Shown: in pieces, positions 26,978 through 36,000 of the stretch
Position numbering within the stretch: the first letter of the stretch is position 1
Layout of the letters: every line of letters starts with the position of its first letter
Assembly: GCF_016587375.1 (NCBI RefSeq)
Contig: NZ_BNJG01000001.1
Location: 1,674,001-1,738,000 of the forward strand
Length of the DNA: 64,000 bases
Source: Ktedonobacter robiniae
GTDB lineage: Bacteria > Chloroflexota > Ktedonobacteria > Ktedonobacterales > Ktedonobacteraceae
Reading direction: 5' to 3'
Translations under genes and position numbers: made by a program
Notes under the pieces: model-generated
The model's database searches: none
What the model saw: only the letters and a program-made list of their open reading frames with translations
Told to the model about the DNA's origin: nothing

Positions 26978-28012
26978 ATGCAACAGCAATCGCCAGAGCA
27001 TTCACGCCAGACCAACCAGCCCGCGCCTGTTAGCCAGGTGGCGCCCGGCATCTGGAAGTTTGTTCTCCCCATCCCTTTTCCACTGCGCACAGTGAATGTC
27101 TATGCCCTGGTTGGTCCCGATGGCTGGGTTCTGGTCGATACGGCTCTGGGAACCCCGGACGCACGCTCAGCCTTTCATGCGGCACTCACAGAGGCGAGAC
27201 TGCATCTCGATCAACTCCAGGCTATTGTCCTTACGCACCACCATCCCGATCATGTAGGTCTCTCGGGCGAGCTTCAAGCTCGTACTGGCGTGCCTGTTTA
27301 TATGCATTCCATCGATGAAGCCGCCGTGCAAATTATCTGGACCAATACCATGAGGAAGCGCTTTGAGCGCGTCTCAAGCTTCTTTGCCCAGCATGGCTTG
27401 CCAGAGACAGACCTCTGGTATAATCAGATGGAGACACCAGATAGACAACGTATTATTGATGTTCCCCCTCACGAAGCCTTTACGCTCGTTGAAGATGGCA
27501 CCTCTCTGACCCTGGCTGGAGAGAGCTATCGCGTGATCTGGGTGCCTGGCCATTCGGATGGCCAGATCTGCCTCTGGCGTGAACGTGATGGTATTTTCCT
27601 CTCCGCCGATCATGTACTTCCTCGCATTACACCCAATATCGGCCTCTATTCCACGCGCGATCGTCCCAATCCCCTGGGAGATTTTCTGGCCTCGCTACAA
27701 AAAGTAACATCTCTGCCTGCCAGCCTGGTCCTACCAGGACACGGCGAACCTTTCACAAACCTTGCACAACGCATTGCAGAAATTGTTGAGCATCATGATA
27801 TGCGCCTGCAAACCATTCTCGCCCTGCTTGCTACGCGCCCGCAGCACGCGGCCGCGCTTACGGCTCAATTGTTTCAGGATCGCTTAAAAAGTGATGAGGC
27901 CCGGCGTATGGCGGTGGCTGAGGTTCTCGCCCACCTGGAGTATCTGCGGTACAAAAATCAAGTCATACAACAACTGGCAAACGACGGGACTATTCGATAC
28001 TCAGTGGTATAG
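26978..28012 (+). CDS. Metallo-beta-lactamase fold hydrolase
   Basis: A 344-residue soluble enzyme. The di-metal site is intact: LTHHHPDHVG, then His in VPGHSDGQ, Asp in LSADHVLP and His in VLPGHGEP. The C-terminal ~80 residues form a helical, winged-helix-like part as in the LACTB2/glyoxalase II-like group, so an endoribonuclease or thioester hydrolase role are both possible; the substrate cannot be told. The frame is open from TTG 26960; ATG 26978 has GAGG ten bases upstream. Single gene with its own promoter, divergent from mraZ. Confidence 0.85.
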   Translation: MQQQSPEHSRQTNQPAPVSQVAPGIWKFVLPIPFPLRTVNVYALVGPDGWVLVDTALGTPDARSAFHAALTEARLHLDQLQAIVLTHHHPDHVGLSGELQARTGVPVYMHSIDEAAVQIIWTNTMRKRFERVSSFFAQHGLPETDLWYNQMETPDRQRIIDVPPHEAFTLVEDGTSLTLAGESYRVIWVPGHSDGQICLWRERDGIFLSADHVLPRITPNIGLYSTRDRPNPLGDFLASLQKVTSLPASLVLPGHGEPFTNLAQRIAEIVEHHDMRLQTILALLATRPQHAAALTAQLFQDRLKSDEARRMAVAEVLAHLEYLRYKNQVIQQLANDGTIRYSVV

Positions 28013-28074
28013 CATACTGTAAAAAATCGTCTCTAAAATGAAGTGCAGGCAATCGGCTTTTCAAGCCAGTTTTT

Positions 28075-28115
28075 GGGACTTCGCATTGGCCTCATACGGC
28101 CTGCGAAGCCCTTTT
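28075..28115 (+). terminator. Probable terminator after the MBL gene
   Basis: Imperfect hairpin: GGG-CTTCGCA-GGCC pairs with GGCC-TGCGAAG-CCC, followed by TTTTACT. Confidence 0.55.
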
Positions 28116-28152
28116 ACTATATATGTTTAATTCTTTATCCATAGTGACACGC

Positions 28153-28181
28153 TTGTATTTCTTAATTTCGCATGTTATACT
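28153..28181 (+). promoter_or_regulatory. Probable promoter for the HU gene
   Basis: TTGTAT (28153-28158) and TATACT (28176-28181) with a 17-base spacer. The leader would be ~130 bases. Confidence 0.6.
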
Positions 28182-28320
28182 GCCTATCGGCAGTGAGGTT
28201 GTGATGCCGCTTCAGAAGCTTCACAATCTTGTGCGCGCGATTGCGCCAGAATATAAAGATTGTTTGAAACTCAATTGGCAAGCGGCACGTGTTGATAGTT
28301 GCAAGGAGGATTTAGTACCT

Positions 28321-28632
28321 ATGGCCAAAGAAAAAACTGCTACAGCGCAAACAATCGGTCGTCAAGAGCTTTCGCGGCGGATCGCCAAGCAAGCTAAACT
28401 TTCTCAGAAACAGGCTTCTGAAGTACTCGAGGCAACACTCGATGCTATCCGCGAGGCGCTTCAGAATGGTGACGAAGTACGCCTGGTTGGCTTCGGCTCT
28501 TTCAAGGTACGTACCAGTGCCGAGCGCAAGGGCGTCAACCCACGCGATGGTAAGGAAATTGTTGTTCCTGCCAAAGAGCGTGTACGCTTCTCCCCCGGTA
28601 AAGAACTCTCTGAGGCTGTCGAAAAGAAATAG
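28321..28632 (+). CDS. HU-family DNA-binding protein
   Basis: A histone-like dimeric nucleoid protein of 103 residues. Seen: LSRRIAKQAKLSQKQASEVLEA helix pair, GFGSF, and the DNA-arm region with NPRDGKEIVVPAKERVRFSPGK. It has a short extra N-terminal tail (AKEKTATAQTIG) before the usual start. The frame is open from 28123, but ATG 28321 follows AAGGAGG and the upstream part does not resemble HU. Monocistronic by layout. Confidence 0.95.
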   Translation: MAKEKTATAQTIGRQELSRRIAKQAKLSQKQASEVLEATLDAIREALQNGDEVRLVGFGSFKVRTSAERKGVNPRDGKEIVVPAKERVRFSPGKELSEAVEKK

Positions 28633-28973
28633 TCAATCGGTCTTGATGTACTCTCACTGCCAATTTCGTAGCTCCTGATCAAGGATTGAGGGCTTCCGAG
28701 TAGCTAACAGCCGTGCTCTCCCCTCATTCAAATACTTGTCAGAAGCTACGAAACGCCTACTTTCGCAATCCCAAAAGCACTATGCAAGTCATCAGGCGTC
28801 TCGATCCTCTAAAGATCAAAGTTTTTATAGAGATTACTCTATACTATGATCGCAGGTCGGACGCCTTTCTGCATGCTCCAGTTTTGTAGACGCAGTCATA
28901 CTATTGATTGAGAAGTGATAGGTAACTCAACCAGAGCTATAAACGGTTCAGTGCTACCAAGTGGAAGCAGACG
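28633..28973. other. Intergenic region, nothing clear
   Basis: About 340 bases between the HU and macrodomain genes. TATACT/TATGAT-like boxes occur near 28840-28855 but without a good -35. No gene or hairpin was recognised. Confidence 0.4.
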
Positions 28974-29516
28974 ATGATTACTCAGGCCATTCAGAACGTG
29001 ACCCTTACGCTGATACGGGGCAATATTGTTGATATCTCGGCTGACGTGATAGTCAACGCCGCCAATTCCGCGCTGGCTGGTGGCGGGGGAGTAGATGGTG
29101 CCATTCATCGCGCAGCTGGTCCCAGTGTCATGCAGGAGTGCCACAAGTTCGAGCGCTGCCCAACGGGAAGCGCAGTCGTTACGAGTGCAGGCCAGCTCAA
29201 AGCACAATATATTTTTCATGCTGTTGGTCCCATCTATGGACACCATGCCGACGCCGCGCAGCTGCTCGCCAGCGCCTATGACACCTGCCTTGACCTCGCT
29301 GAGAAGTATCGTGTGCAAAGTATCGCCTTCCCCTCCCTCAGTACTGGCGCCTACGGCTACCCCCTGAACGAGGCTGCTCCCATCGCTCTGCAAACCGTTA
29401 TCGAGCATCTCACTCAGGAAGCTACCACTCTGCGCCAGGTGGTCTTTGTGCTCTTCGATGAGCGCACATTTCAAGCCTATGCACGCGCCCTTGAGCGCCT
29501 CCTGCCCTCCTCATAG
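28974..29516 (+). CDS. Macrodomain protein (ADP-ribose hydrolase type)
   Basis: A single macrodomain of 180 residues. Seen: DVIVNAANSALAGGGGVDGAIHRAAG, which binds ADP-ribose, and the second loop FPSLSTGAYGYPLNEAA. Members of this MacroD/YmdB-like group remove ADP-ribose from proteins or act on O-acetyl-ADP-ribose; the substrate here is unknown. The start is ATG 28974 with no strong ribosome site. It is followed by a two-hairpin element and then map. Confidence 0.93.
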   Translation: MITQAIQNVTLTLIRGNIVDISADVIVNAANSALAGGGGVDGAIHRAAGPSVMQECHKFERCPTGSAVVTSAGQLKAQYIFHAVGPIYGHHADAAQLLASAYDTCLDLAEKYRVQSIAFPSLSTGAYGYPLNEAAPIALQTVIEHLTQEATTLRQVVFVLFDERTFQAYARALERLLPSS

Positions 29517-29565
29517 AATATACCAATTACTACCAATTACGGCTTCTCTCAAACGCTCTTTTTGT

Positions 29566-29643
29566 GCGCCTGCGGCGCTTCAGAGGTAAGGTATGCCTGA
29601 TGGTGGGCTGGCGGAGCCAGCCCACCATCAGGCATACCTTACC
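29566..29643. repeat. Two-hairpin element, copy B
   Basis: Small hairpin GCGCC-TGC-GGCGC (29566-29578), then 28-base perfect inverted arms (29585-29612, 29616-29643) with a 3-base loop. It follows the macrodomain gene. Confidence 0.85.
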
Positions 29644-29674
29644 CAAGAGCAAACTTACGAGTTGAGGAGAAAAT

Positions 29675-29703
29675 TTGCAACTTCGCTAGTGTTGGTTTAT
29701 GAT
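29675..29703 (+). promoter_or_regulatory. Probable promoter for map
   Basis: TTGCAA (29675-29680) and TATGAT (29698-29703), spacer 17. Confidence 0.55.
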
Positions 29704-29843
29704 ACGAGCTATGCGCCCTTGCGACGCGATCCAAGCCACGTTGGGCCAGAAACAAGCCAGTTTCTCCATACTCACCATTCGAAAAGAGCGATCCCTTGTC
29801 GAGAGACACCAGATATTGTTGTAATGATTGTAGGGAGCATTTG

Positions 29844-30641
29844 ATGCAATATTCTCTGAAGAGCGATAAAGAGATCGCCGCTATGCGCCAGGCAGGTCTG
29901 GTGGTCTGGCAGGCGCATCAAGTCGCCGCGCCACTGATGAAGCCTGGTATTTCTACCGCTGAAATTGATGCCGCTATCGAGCAATGTATCCTTGAGCACC
30001 AGGCCACTGCCCTCTTTAAGGGCGTGCCGGGCAAGGTTCCCTTTCCCGCCTCTAGCTGCATCTCTGTCAATGAACAGATTGTGCATGGCATTCCAGGTGC
30101 GCGCCGCCTGCAAGAGGGAGATGTCGTCAGCGTCGATATTGGTGCCAAGCTCAATGGCTGGTGCGGAGATGCCGCAACGACTTATGCCATAGGCGCGGTC
30201 GATCCACGTGCCCAGCGTCTACTAGAAGTTACCGAGGGCGCCCTGCACCTGGCAATTGAGCAGTTGACGAAGTGCCGTACCTGGAGCCAGGTAGCGCGCA
30301 AGATGCAGGAGTATGTAGAGCACGCAGGCTTCACCGTCATCGAGGGCCTGGTCGGCCATGGCATCGGCCAGGAGATGTGGGAACCACCTCAGGTACCAAA
30401 CTACTATACGCGCCAGTTCCAGATCAAGCACGACTTCGTGCTCCAGCCCGGCCTGGTCATCGCGATTGAACCTATGGTCTCCTATGTCAGCAATACCTTT
30501 CGCCAGCTTCCCGATCACTGGACGCTGGTCACCAATGACGGCTCACCTAGCGCCCACTTCGAACATACGATCGCGCTCACAAAAAAGGGGCCTCAGGTCC
30601 TCACTGCTGGCCCCAATGGCAAGGCCTGGGGCGTCTCCTAA
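29844..30641 (+). CDS. map: Type I methionine aminopeptidase
   Basis: Removes the N-terminal Met from new proteins. 265 residues, pita-bread fold. Metal ligands are visible: Asp in VDIGAK, Asp in GDAAT, His in GHGIG, Glu in AIEPM and Glu in HFEHT; His of IVHGIP is also present. One oddity: the usual catalytic-loop His in the family sequence FHEEPQV is Trp here (MWEPPQV). ATG 29844 was chosen over 29796 because GGGAG lies six bases upstream. pepP follows 87 bases later. Confidence 0.92.
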   Translation: MQYSLKSDKEIAAMRQAGLVVWQAHQVAAPLMKPGISTAEIDAAIEQCILEHQATALFKGVPGKVPFPASSCISVNEQIVHGIPGARRLQEGDVVSVDIGAKLNGWCGDAATTYAIGAVDPRAQRLLEVTEGALHLAIEQLTKCRTWSQVARKMQEYVEHAGFTVIEGLVGHGIGQEMWEPPQVPNYYTRQFQIKHDFVLQPGLVIAIEPMVSYVSNTFRQLPDHWTLVTNDGSPSAHFEHTIALTKKGPQVLTAGPNGKAWGVS

Positions 30642-30728
30642 TGACTATTCGCCTCGATACATATATACTTATCGTAGATACAACCCCTTTGAGGGTTGCG
30701 CTTATTTCACCAGGATGGAGGTTCTCTC

Positions 30729-32030
30729 ATGTCATACGCTAGCAGGCGCCAGGCATTTATGGACAAAATGCAGGGTGGAGTCGCTATCTTTCATAGCGCG
30801 CCCGAATTTCTCCGCAGCGGCGGACACAATATCGAGATCAGCTACCGCCAGGATAGTGATTTCTACTACCTCACGGGCTTTACCGAGCCTGAAACGATCT
30901 GTGTGCTCGCGCCAGAGCATCCCGAGCACCATTTCATTCTCTTTGTCCGCCCGCGCGATCCACAGATGGAGGTCTGGACGGGGAAGCGCGCAGGAGTAGA
31001 AGGCGCACAGGCAACCTATGGCGCAGATGCGGCCTACACCCTCGATCAGCTCGCCGAGAAATTGCCTGAGTATCTGAAGGGCTGCCAGACGCTCTACTAC
31101 AACAGCGGCACAGAGCATGCCTTCGATGAGCAGATGATCGCGTTTATCAATCGCTTCCGTCGGGCGATGAGTGGTGGTCCACGCCAGGTCGTCGATCCAG
31201 GTTCCATTCTCAATGAGATGCGTGTCGTCAAAGACGCCGAGGAACTAGAAGTTATGCGCAAAGCCGCCCAGATCAGCGGCGCCGCCTATCGCGATGTCCT
31301 CAAGACCCTCAAACCCGGTATGTATGAGTATGAGATCCAGGCCGTCCTCGACCATGGCTATCTCAAGCAGGGCGCGGCCCGTCATGGGTACTCCCCTATC
31401 GTTGGCTCTGGTCCTAACGCGACCATTCTGCATTACGACCAGAACAACCGTCACATGCAGGATGGGGAGCTGCTCCTGATCGATTCGGCAGCTGAATACC
31501 AGTATTACAGTGCCGATATTACGCGTACCTATCCCATCAATGGACGCTTCACGCCTGAGCAGCGCGCCATTTATGAGATCGTGCTGGAGGCCGAGGAGGC
31601 CTGTATCGCCGCTACCAAACCGGGAGCGGACCTGGCCGACATTCATAATACGGCGATAGAGATCCTGACCTCCGGGCTGGTCGCGCTTGGCATCCTCAAG
31701 GGAGATGTACAGCAGAATATTGAGGAGAAAACCTACCGCCAGTTCTACATGCATGGAACCTGCCACTGGCTGGGCCTGGATGTGCATGATCGCGGTCCCT
31801 ATCGTGTGACCGAGAAGGGGCGCGGCGCCAAGCTGGCTCCCGGCATGGTCTTTACGATTGAGCCAGGCATTTACATCGCCGAAGACGCGGAAAACGTTGA
31901 CCCACGCTACCGCGGCATTGGCGTACGCATTGAGGATAATGTCGTCGTCACCCAGGAGGGCTGCGAGGTCACCACGGGGAGCGCGCCCAAGAGCATTGAG
32001 GAAATCGAAGCCCTCATGAACGGGCGCTAA
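30729..32030 (+). CDS. pepP: Xaa-Pro aminopeptidase
   Basis: Cleaves the N-terminal residue before proline. 433 residues: an N-terminal creatinase-like domain (~1-165) and the C-terminal pita-bread metallopeptidase with ligands in DSAAEYQYYSADITR, HGTCHWLGLDVHD, FTIEPGIYI and VRIEDNVVVT. This is the full set for a dinuclear Mn site. ATG 30729 follows GGAGG at seven bases. It is probably co-transcribed with map and is closed by a long hairpin at 32032-32103. Confidence 0.95.
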   Translation: MSYASRRQAFMDKMQGGVAIFHSAPEFLRSGGHNIEISYRQDSDFYYLTGFTEPETICVLAPEHPEHHFILFVRPRDPQMEVWTGKRAGVEGAQATYGADAAYTLDQLAEKLPEYLKGCQTLYYNSGTEHAFDEQMIAFINRFRRAMSGGPRQVVDPGSILNEMRVVKDAEELEVMRKAAQISGAAYRDVLKTLKPGMYEYEIQAVLDHGYLKQGAARHGYSPIVGSGPNATILHYDQNNRHMQDGELLLIDSAAEYQYYSADITRTYPINGRFTPEQRAIYEIVLEAEEACIAATKPGADLADIHNTAIEILTSGLVALGILKGDVQQNIEEKTYRQFYMHGTCHWLGLDVHDRGPYRVTEKGRGAKLAPGMVFTIEPGIYIAEDAENVDPRYRGIGVRIEDNVVVTQEGCEVTTGSAPKSIEEIEALMNGR

Positions 32031-32031
32031 T

Positions 32032-32103
32032 CCGATATACACAAAGAGGACCGGATGGTCGAGGGCAAATCCTCGACCATCCGGTCCTCTTTGTGTATAT
32101 CGG
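32032..32103. terminator. Bidirectional terminator between pepP and the J-domain gene
   Basis: A 33-base perfect inverted repeat (32032-32064 and 32071-32103), 6-base loop, between convergent genes. Confidence 0.8.
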
Positions 32104-32109
32104 CCTATA

Positions 32110-32448
32110 CTACGAGCGACGCATCTCTTTCTTCAGCTCGCGCATAAAGCCTACGACGCCCTGCGACCAGGTCATCTTTTGCGTGCGCTTCATATAATGC
32201 TCATGCACAGCTTCCAGTATGCGCAGGTTCCGTATCTCTTCCAGCAATTGGATGTCATAGAGTGCACGCTGCTGGGGATCACTCAAAATACTATACGCTT
32301 CATTGAGCACCTTGATACGTGCATCGGAGATGCCCTTATTGATATCGGGATGATGCTGTCGCACCAATCTGCGATAGACTTTTTTAATCTGTTCCGGTGT
32401 GGCATCACGCGGAAGGCCCAGAATGGCGTAATAGTTTTGCAGTGGCAT
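32110..32448 (-). CDS. J-domain (DnaJ-like) protein, 112 aa
   Basis: The N-terminal ~65 residues are a J-domain: YYAILGLPRDATPEQIKKVYRRL, the HPD motif in HHPDIN, and LNEAYSILSDPQQRALYD. The rest is a short basic helix region. It lacks the Gly/Phe, zinc and C-terminal substrate domains of DnaJ, so it would stimulate DnaK for a specific task. Neighbours do not tell which. Convergent with pepP; stop lies just beyond the shared terminator. Confidence 0.92.
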   Translation of the reverse strand: MPLQNYYAILGLPRDATPEQIKKVYRRLVRQHHPDINKGISDARIKVLNEAYSILSDPQQRALYDIQLLEEIRNLRILEAVHEHYMKRTQKMTWSQGVVGFMRELKKEMRRS

Positions 32449-32545
32449 AGCTTACTGTGCCTCGATCCAAACTCAAACTAGAGAGCGCCTGTCAACATAT
32501 GTGGATATCGTAGCATAGTTGAGTCATAATTACCAGGCATACAGC

Positions 32546-32998
32546 CTAATGCCCGGTACTCCCGAAGCCGCCGCGCGTCTCTCCCATCTCAGCGACTTCG
32601 TTCCAGGCAACCTGGGCCACTGGTACAAAGATGCCCTGGGCAATCCGTTCGCCACGCTCTACTGTGACTGCCTCATCCCGAAAATTATAGACCGAGATCA
32701 GCAGTTCATCGCCCTCGCCAGAGTAATCCTGATCGATAATGCCCACACCGTTGGGCATGAGCAATCCCTTACGCTTGGCGGTGCTGCTACGCATCGTGAG
32801 CATCAGCATATACCCGGGAGGGGTCTGCACGATAACATTTCCTGGCACGCGTCCCAGTTCACGCGGACCAATGGTCACCGTCTCGCGACAAACCAGGTCA
32901 AATCCGACTGACCCCGCCGTGGCATATCCAGGCAGGGGCAACGTAGTATCTACACGCTTGATAGCGACTGCCATCAATTGATTAGTGGTTATATTCAT
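32546..32998 (-). CDS. dut: dUTPase (dUTP diphosphatase)
   Basis: Hydrolyses dUTP to dUMP. 150 residues with the trimeric dUTPase motifs: PGYATAGSVGFDL, MRSSTAKRKGL, GVGIIDQDYSGE, GERIAQGIF and the C-terminal RGGFGSTGH. In motif 3 the usual nucleoside-binding Asp is present (IIDQDY), while the Tyr region keeps the family form. The frame is open upstream to 33148, but that part overlaps a repeat; ATG 32998 is the natural start though the ribosome site is weak. Confidence 0.93.
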   Translation of the reverse strand: MNITTNQLMAVAIKRVDTTLPLPGYATAGSVGFDLVCRETVTIGPRELGRVPGNVIVQTPPGYMLMLTMRSSTAKRKGLLMPNGVGIIDQDYSGEGDELLISVYNFRDEAVTVERGERIAQGIFVPVAQVAWNEVAEMGETRGGFGSTGH

Positions 32999-33044
32999 AG
33001 GCAATATTCTAGAGAATAGCTCTTTGCTCGTCAAGAGAGTATTC

Positions 33045-33118
33045 GCGCCTGCGGCGCTCAGGGAAAAGATGTGTCTGGTGGTGGGCTGGCTCTGCCAGCC
33101 CACCACCAGACACATCTT
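33045..33118. repeat. Two-hairpin element, copy C
   Basis: Small hairpin GCGCC-TGC-GGCGC (33045-33057), then 25-base perfect arms (33066-33090, 33094-33118), 3-base loop. Arm sequence is related to copy B (shared GGTGGGCTGGC) but not the same. Confidence 0.85.
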
Positions 33119-33434
33119 ACTCGAAAGTGGGTTGGCGAGCCAGGACAAATAACATCTTTTCTATTTACGGGCAATGCTTTACAATTGGCAAGAGGTAGAG
33201 ATGTGAGACACATGTTGAAAGTGGCGTATTGTTAGATATACACAAACGCACATTGATGTCTATGGAAGAGATTGCCCCGGGCGCCTGCGGTGTCTCGATG
33301 TTAGCAATCTCTCCGTTATATATTACATCATCGTCTATACGCTGACTCGCATGTGCCATAGCGGCAAGCACAGCCCAGAGTTGGATACATTATGAGCTGG
33401 CTCATCCAGTTTCAAAGCAGAAGGGATACTCACT
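33119..33434. other. Divergent intergenic region
   Basis: About 315 bases between dut and the DedA gene. No gene or clear consensus promoter is seen. Confidence 0.4.
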
Positions 33435-34241
33435 TTGCAAACGCTCCTTCCCCCGCTTCTACTCTTGCTGCAACAGTTCGGGTATCTCGCTCTGTGGTTT
33501 TTTATCTTTCTGGCAGCGGCAGGTCTTCCACTCCCCGTTGGCTTAGTCGTCACGTCGGCTGGCGCCTTCGCGGCCCTGGGACGCTTCAACGTTTTCGCTC
33601 TCATCTTCATTGTTATCAGCGCCGCTACCTGTGGTGATGCTGTGAGCTACTGGCTGGGTCGGCGAGGTGGAGTCTACCTCTCAGGCTGGATCAAACGCCA
33701 TCCACACAATCGCATTCTTCCACAACAGACCTTTGAGCGTTCGCATCGCTATTTCCAGCGCCACGGTGGGTGGGCAATCTTTATTACCCGCTTCCTACTC
33801 TCTGGACTGGGTGGCTCGGTCAACCTGCTTGCCGGGCTAGAGCTTTATCCCTACGCACGCTTCTTCTGGCCCGACCTGCTCGGCAATATCATCAGTGCGC
33901 TGATAGCCATCCCTCTGGGCTTTTTCTTCGGCTCTAACTGGCAACACGTGGCGGATCTACTCAGCGCCTTCTCCCTGCTCGTTACCGTGCTTCTCTGCGT
34001 CACGCTGGGCATCTATATCGCCTTTAAATTACTACGTCGCTATGATCTCCTGCCAGCTTTCTCCCTTGTCCGTCGCGAACAACCGCAAGCCCTTCTCACG
34101 CTAGAAGCAGGTGGGCCAGATGGCGGCGGATTGGCACCTTCTGTATGTGTCAAACGTATACATAAAAAAGACAAATTTTATACGAGTTTGTACATTTTTG
34201 CCAGCCTTTGGCGAAAAAATGAGTCAGAAGGACTAGAATGA
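33435..34241 (+). CDS. DedA-family membrane protein
   Basis: 268 residues with about five or six hydrophobic segments, among them LALWFFIFLAAAGLPLPVG and the family motif region FERSHRYFQRHGGWAIFITRFLLSGLGG. DedA proteins are polyprenyl- or phospholipid-scramblase-like transporters; which lipid is moved cannot be read. The start is TTG at 33435 with AGAAGGGAT upstream. The C-terminal ~50 residues after the last helix are soluble and basic. It precedes the sigma factor gene by 209 bases. Confidence 0.85.
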   Translation: MQTLLPPLLLLLQQFGYLALWFFIFLAAAGLPLPVGLVVTSAGAFAALGRFNVFALIFIVISAATCGDAVSYWLGRRGGVYLSGWIKRHPHNRILPQQTFERSHRYFQRHGGWAIFITRFLLSGLGGSVNLLAGLELYPYARFFWPDLLGNIISALIAIPLGFFFGSNWQHVADLLSAFSLLVTVLLCVTLGIYIAFKLLRRYDLLPAFSLVRREQPQALLTLEAGGPDGGGLAPSVCVKRIHKKDKFYTSLYIFASLWRKNESEGLE

Positions 34242-34450
34242 AAGGGGGCCATAGGTTATAATTGGATTAGGAATAATTTCCGACCTGGCTTTGTTGCTAT
34301 CTAGTAGATAGGGTACACATCATTGAATTCCTCCCACTCGGCGCACGGACTCCTTGGTCCGATGAAGGCTCGCTTTCCTGAGTGTAGGACCAGACCGATG
34401 AAATATATCTTGCTGCTTAGGATATACCATTTTTTCATGGAGGGCGCACA

Positions 34451-35703
34451 ATGATAGACGTAAAGCGTGCCATGACGGGAAATACGCTTGGTAATACAAC
34501 TCGTAAGAAACCTGATTCGGATAAGCAGCCGTACGGCACGATGGTCGAGCAGTTGCTTGCAAAGAATCTCCCATATACAACAGTGGAAGTTGGCAGAGAG
34601 GATGCACACGACGAGACAGAGTTAGATGATGATCAGCTTGATCTGGATCACGACCTCTCCGACGCCGCTTCTCTCGAATTAGAAGATGAACCGACCCTCA
34701 CAGAGGATCTTCACGACACTGAAAGTGACGAAGAAGACCATCATGAGGACGTCGACGATTCGCTTCTCACGCTTCCTCCTATGGCACCAGCAGCTTCTCA
34801 GCCCGCTGTACGCCGTGGTGCAACTCCACGCCGTCGGCGCTCTGAGGATCAGGAAGAGAATGCGGCCAATGGAGCAGACGCAGGCGAGTCCGATGCTGTC
34901 ATGACATATCTGCGTGAAATTGGCCGCGTTCCTATGATTACGCACGAGCGTGAGATTGAGCTGGCTCAGCGTATCGAGAGCGGCGACCGCGATGCCATGA
35001 AGCAGTTTATCCTGGCCAACCTGCGCCTCGTGGTGAGTATCGCTAAACGCTATGTTGGTCGTGGCCTCACCCTGCTAGACCTGATTCAGGAAGGCAACAT
35101 TGGTCTGATTCGTGCAGTACAGCGCTATGATTGGCGCCGTGGGCACCGCTTCTCTACCCATGCGACATGGTGGATTCGCCAGGCCATCAGCCGCGCCGTT
35201 GCCGATAAAGGGCGCACGATTCGTCTCCCGGTTTATGTCAATACCGCGCTTAACCGCATTCGCCGCGAACGCCAGCGCCTGCTTCAGGAACTGGGTCGTG
35301 AGCCAAGTGAGCAAGAGCTGGCCGAGGCTACTGGGCTGGATCCGGTACGCATGATTGAGCTGCAAGCTGCTCCCGGTGCACCAGTCTCTCTTGAGCTTCC
35401 CGTAGGCGAAGATGACGACCAGGAACTAGGTGATGTCCTTCCAGATACAGAATCAGCCTCTCCCGAGGATTTAGCCACCACCCAGACCCTGAAGGACGAG
35501 GTGCAGCGCGTGCTCGAATCCGTGCTAACCCCCGCGAACAGCTGGTACTTCAGCTCCGCTTTGGCCTGGGCAATGGGCAGGCACATCCTCTTGAGCAGGT
35601 CGGCCGCGAGTTGGGTATTACCCGCGAGCGCGTACGCCAGATTGAGGCGGGAGCACTTGCTAAACTTCGCCAGCCACCTGTCCTGGAGCGCTTACGCGGT
35701 TAG
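34451..35703 (+). CDS. sigA: Primary-type RNA polymerase sigma factor, frameshifted before region 4
   Basis: A sigma-70 protein with an acidic N-terminal part (~140 residues, Asp/Glu-rich), region 1.2 ([18 protein letters not shown]), region 2 ([34 protein letters not shown]) and region 3. In the sequence as given, a run of five C at 35529-35533 puts the frame out: the annotated frame then reads unrelated residues to 35716. With one more C the protein continues as [15 protein letters not shown] to the region 4.2 helix [17 protein letters not shown] and stops at 35703, 417 residues. Region 4 is thus intact but out of frame. ATG follows GGAGGG. Terminator at 35742-35792. Confidence 0.9.
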
Positions 35704-35741
35704 TACCGCCGCTTGAGCAAAGTGATACAGATGCAAGAAAA

Positions 35742-35792
35742 TCCCCACAAGAGGGGAGTGTGAGTCTTACCTGACCTCTCCTCCTGTGGGGA
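35742..35792 (+). terminator. Probable terminator after sigA
   Basis: TCCCCACA pairs with TGTGGGGA and the stem continues with a few mismatches (35742-35758 with 35776-35792), followed by CTTCCTATGTTTT. Confidence 0.6.
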
Positions 35793-35861
35793 CTTCCTAT
35801 GTTTTCTACACATCCATACGCATTTTTACCGCTCTTGTCGAGAACACATGCATTTTCTGCC

Positions 35862-35968
35862 TCTAATTGCTGAGTTCACACCAAAGGGCAAAAGATAGCC
35901 ATATCTAACAATGTCTCTAATTTACTGAGTTCGCGCACAAGGCCAAAAGATAGCTATATCTAACAATA
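35862..35968. repeat. Tandem repeat 2 x ~52 bases with operator-like dyads
   Basis: Units 35862-35913 and 35916-35968 are about 80 percent identical. Each ends with a conserved AAAAGATAG(C)(C/T)ATATCTAACAAT-type block holding an AGATA/TATCT dyad. They stand directly upstream of the TATAAT box at 35990-35995, so they may be control sites for the transcript starting near 36001. Confidence 0.7.
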
Positions 35969-36000
35969 TACAGATTCGGGTCTTTTGCATATAATACATA

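Noticed and set aside
28123..28320. Upstream extension of the HU frame by 66 codons
   Set aside because: It spans the probable promoter, and a strong AAGGAGG site precedes the normal HU start at 28321.
32999..33148. Upstream extension of the dUTPase frame by 50 codons
   Set aside because: It translates the two-hairpin element C, and dUTPases start at the position corresponding to 32998.
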